From NCBI GenBank assembly GCA_002238865.1, contig MPNE01000002.1:177137-241136 (forward strand): DNA of 64,000 nt, read 5' to 3'. This document shows positions 63,877-64,000 of the stretch, one piece after another. The DNA is from Gemmatimonadetes bacterium bin94 (GTDB lineage: Bacteria > Gemmatimonadota > Gemmatimonadetes > Longimicrobiales > Gaopeijiaceae). How positions within the stretch are numbered: position 1 is the first letter of the stretch; every line of letters begins with the position of its first letter. The translations under genes were made by a program, and so were the position numbers. A model generated the notes under the pieces. It saw only the letters and a list, made by a program, of their open reading frames with translations. It was not told where the DNA came from and did no database searches.

Positions 63877-64000
63877 ATGCGCAAGAAGGTGAAGGACTCG
63901 GCGGGAGCCCGGGTCGACCGGACGCCCGAACCGCAAGGGGACGTAGGTCGCCGCGAATTCGTGAAAGTCGCGGCGGTCGGGGCGGGCGCCGTACTGGCCG
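63877..64000 (+). CDS. N-terminus of a Tat-exported protein (3' end outside window)
   Basis: The ATG at 63877 follows GAAGAGGGG. The 41 visible residues begin with a charged N-tail (MRKKVKDSAGARVDR) and then a twin-arginine signal (GRREFVKVAAVGAGAVLA). The reading frame is open to the window edge. The catalytic part is not visible. Its place after a cytochrome c gene suggests an exported dehydrogenase or other cofactor enzyme, but the family cannot be told here. Confidence 0.75.
   Translation, partial: MRKKVKDSAGARVDRTPEPQGDVGRREFVKVAAVGAGAVLA

Overview
The window looks like chromosomal DNA from a high-GC member of the Gemmatimonadota or a close relative. The reasons are the gene content (SusC/SusD outer-membrane systems, many S9 and CocE-type exported hydrolases, DUF5916, DUF4837, DUF5117-type metalloprotease, DUF4340 with a Gld-type ABC operon, an ECF sigma/anti-sigma/HEAT operon) and the very large share of Sec, Tat and lipoprotein signals, which implies a Gram-negative envelope. 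I see no rRNA, tRNA, CRISPR array, transposase or phage gene. The taxon is inferred from family content only.

Layout. 1-2971 (minus): an operon of ECF sigma factor, membrane anti-sigma-like protein and HEAT-repeat protein that runs off the left edge. 3237-13302: a glycan and peptide use block, with a GH63-like lipoprotein and a sodium:solute symporter diverging, then an exported dipeptidyl peptidase IV and a GH2 beta-galactosidase lipoprotein diverging. 13400-18963 (plus): a SnoaL-like lipoprotein, an 820-bp stretch with no intact gene but gene-like remnants and a palindromic repeat, an Ig-like lipoprotein, a Tat-exported alanine-racemase-like protein lacking the catalytic tyrosine, and a KAS III. 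18986-29166 (minus): a zinc metalloprotease, then a run of SRPBCC protein, uracil-DNA glycosylase, CocE hydrolase, an unknown protein, a BNR/sortilin-like protein and a hotdog thioesterase. 29194-34078: a DUF2461 gene and a cyclophilin lipoprotein that share their stop codons, a frameshifted PKD/SdrD/trypsin lipoprotein, a small lipoprotein and a di-heme oxidoreductase.

34089-39715 (minus) is a SusC receptor followed by two tandem SusD paralogues. 39934-44543 (minus) is a GldA/GldF/GldG-like ABC operon ending in a DUF4340 gene. 44629-47255 pairs a parvulin-type isomerase lipoprotein with a second di-heme oxidoreductase. 47269-52452 carries a DUF4399 lipoprotein, a barrel-less TonB-plug protein, a coiled-coil membrane protein with 33-bp repeats, a DUF5916 barrel protein and a CpxP-like protein. 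52507-64000 carries a second S9 peptidase, a stand-alone 5'-3' exonuclease, an alpha/beta hydrolase, DnaE, a beta-lactamase-fold hydrolase, a DUF4837 lipoprotein, a cytochrome c lipoprotein and the start of a Tat-exported protein.

The genes fit a heterotroph living on polymers: outer-membrane SusCD import, surface or periplasmic glycosidases and peptidases, sodium-driven sugar uptake, and periplasmic folding factors and c-type hemes. Many neighbours are joined by ATGA, GTGA or TTGA stop/start overlaps, and these were used to choose starts. The points most worth a second look are the altered Tat racemase next to KAS III, the dispersed palindrome at 13984 and 4754, the two coupled lipoprotein/di-heme pairs, the sigma operon with a seven-codon leader, and the tandem SusD pair split by a hairpin.
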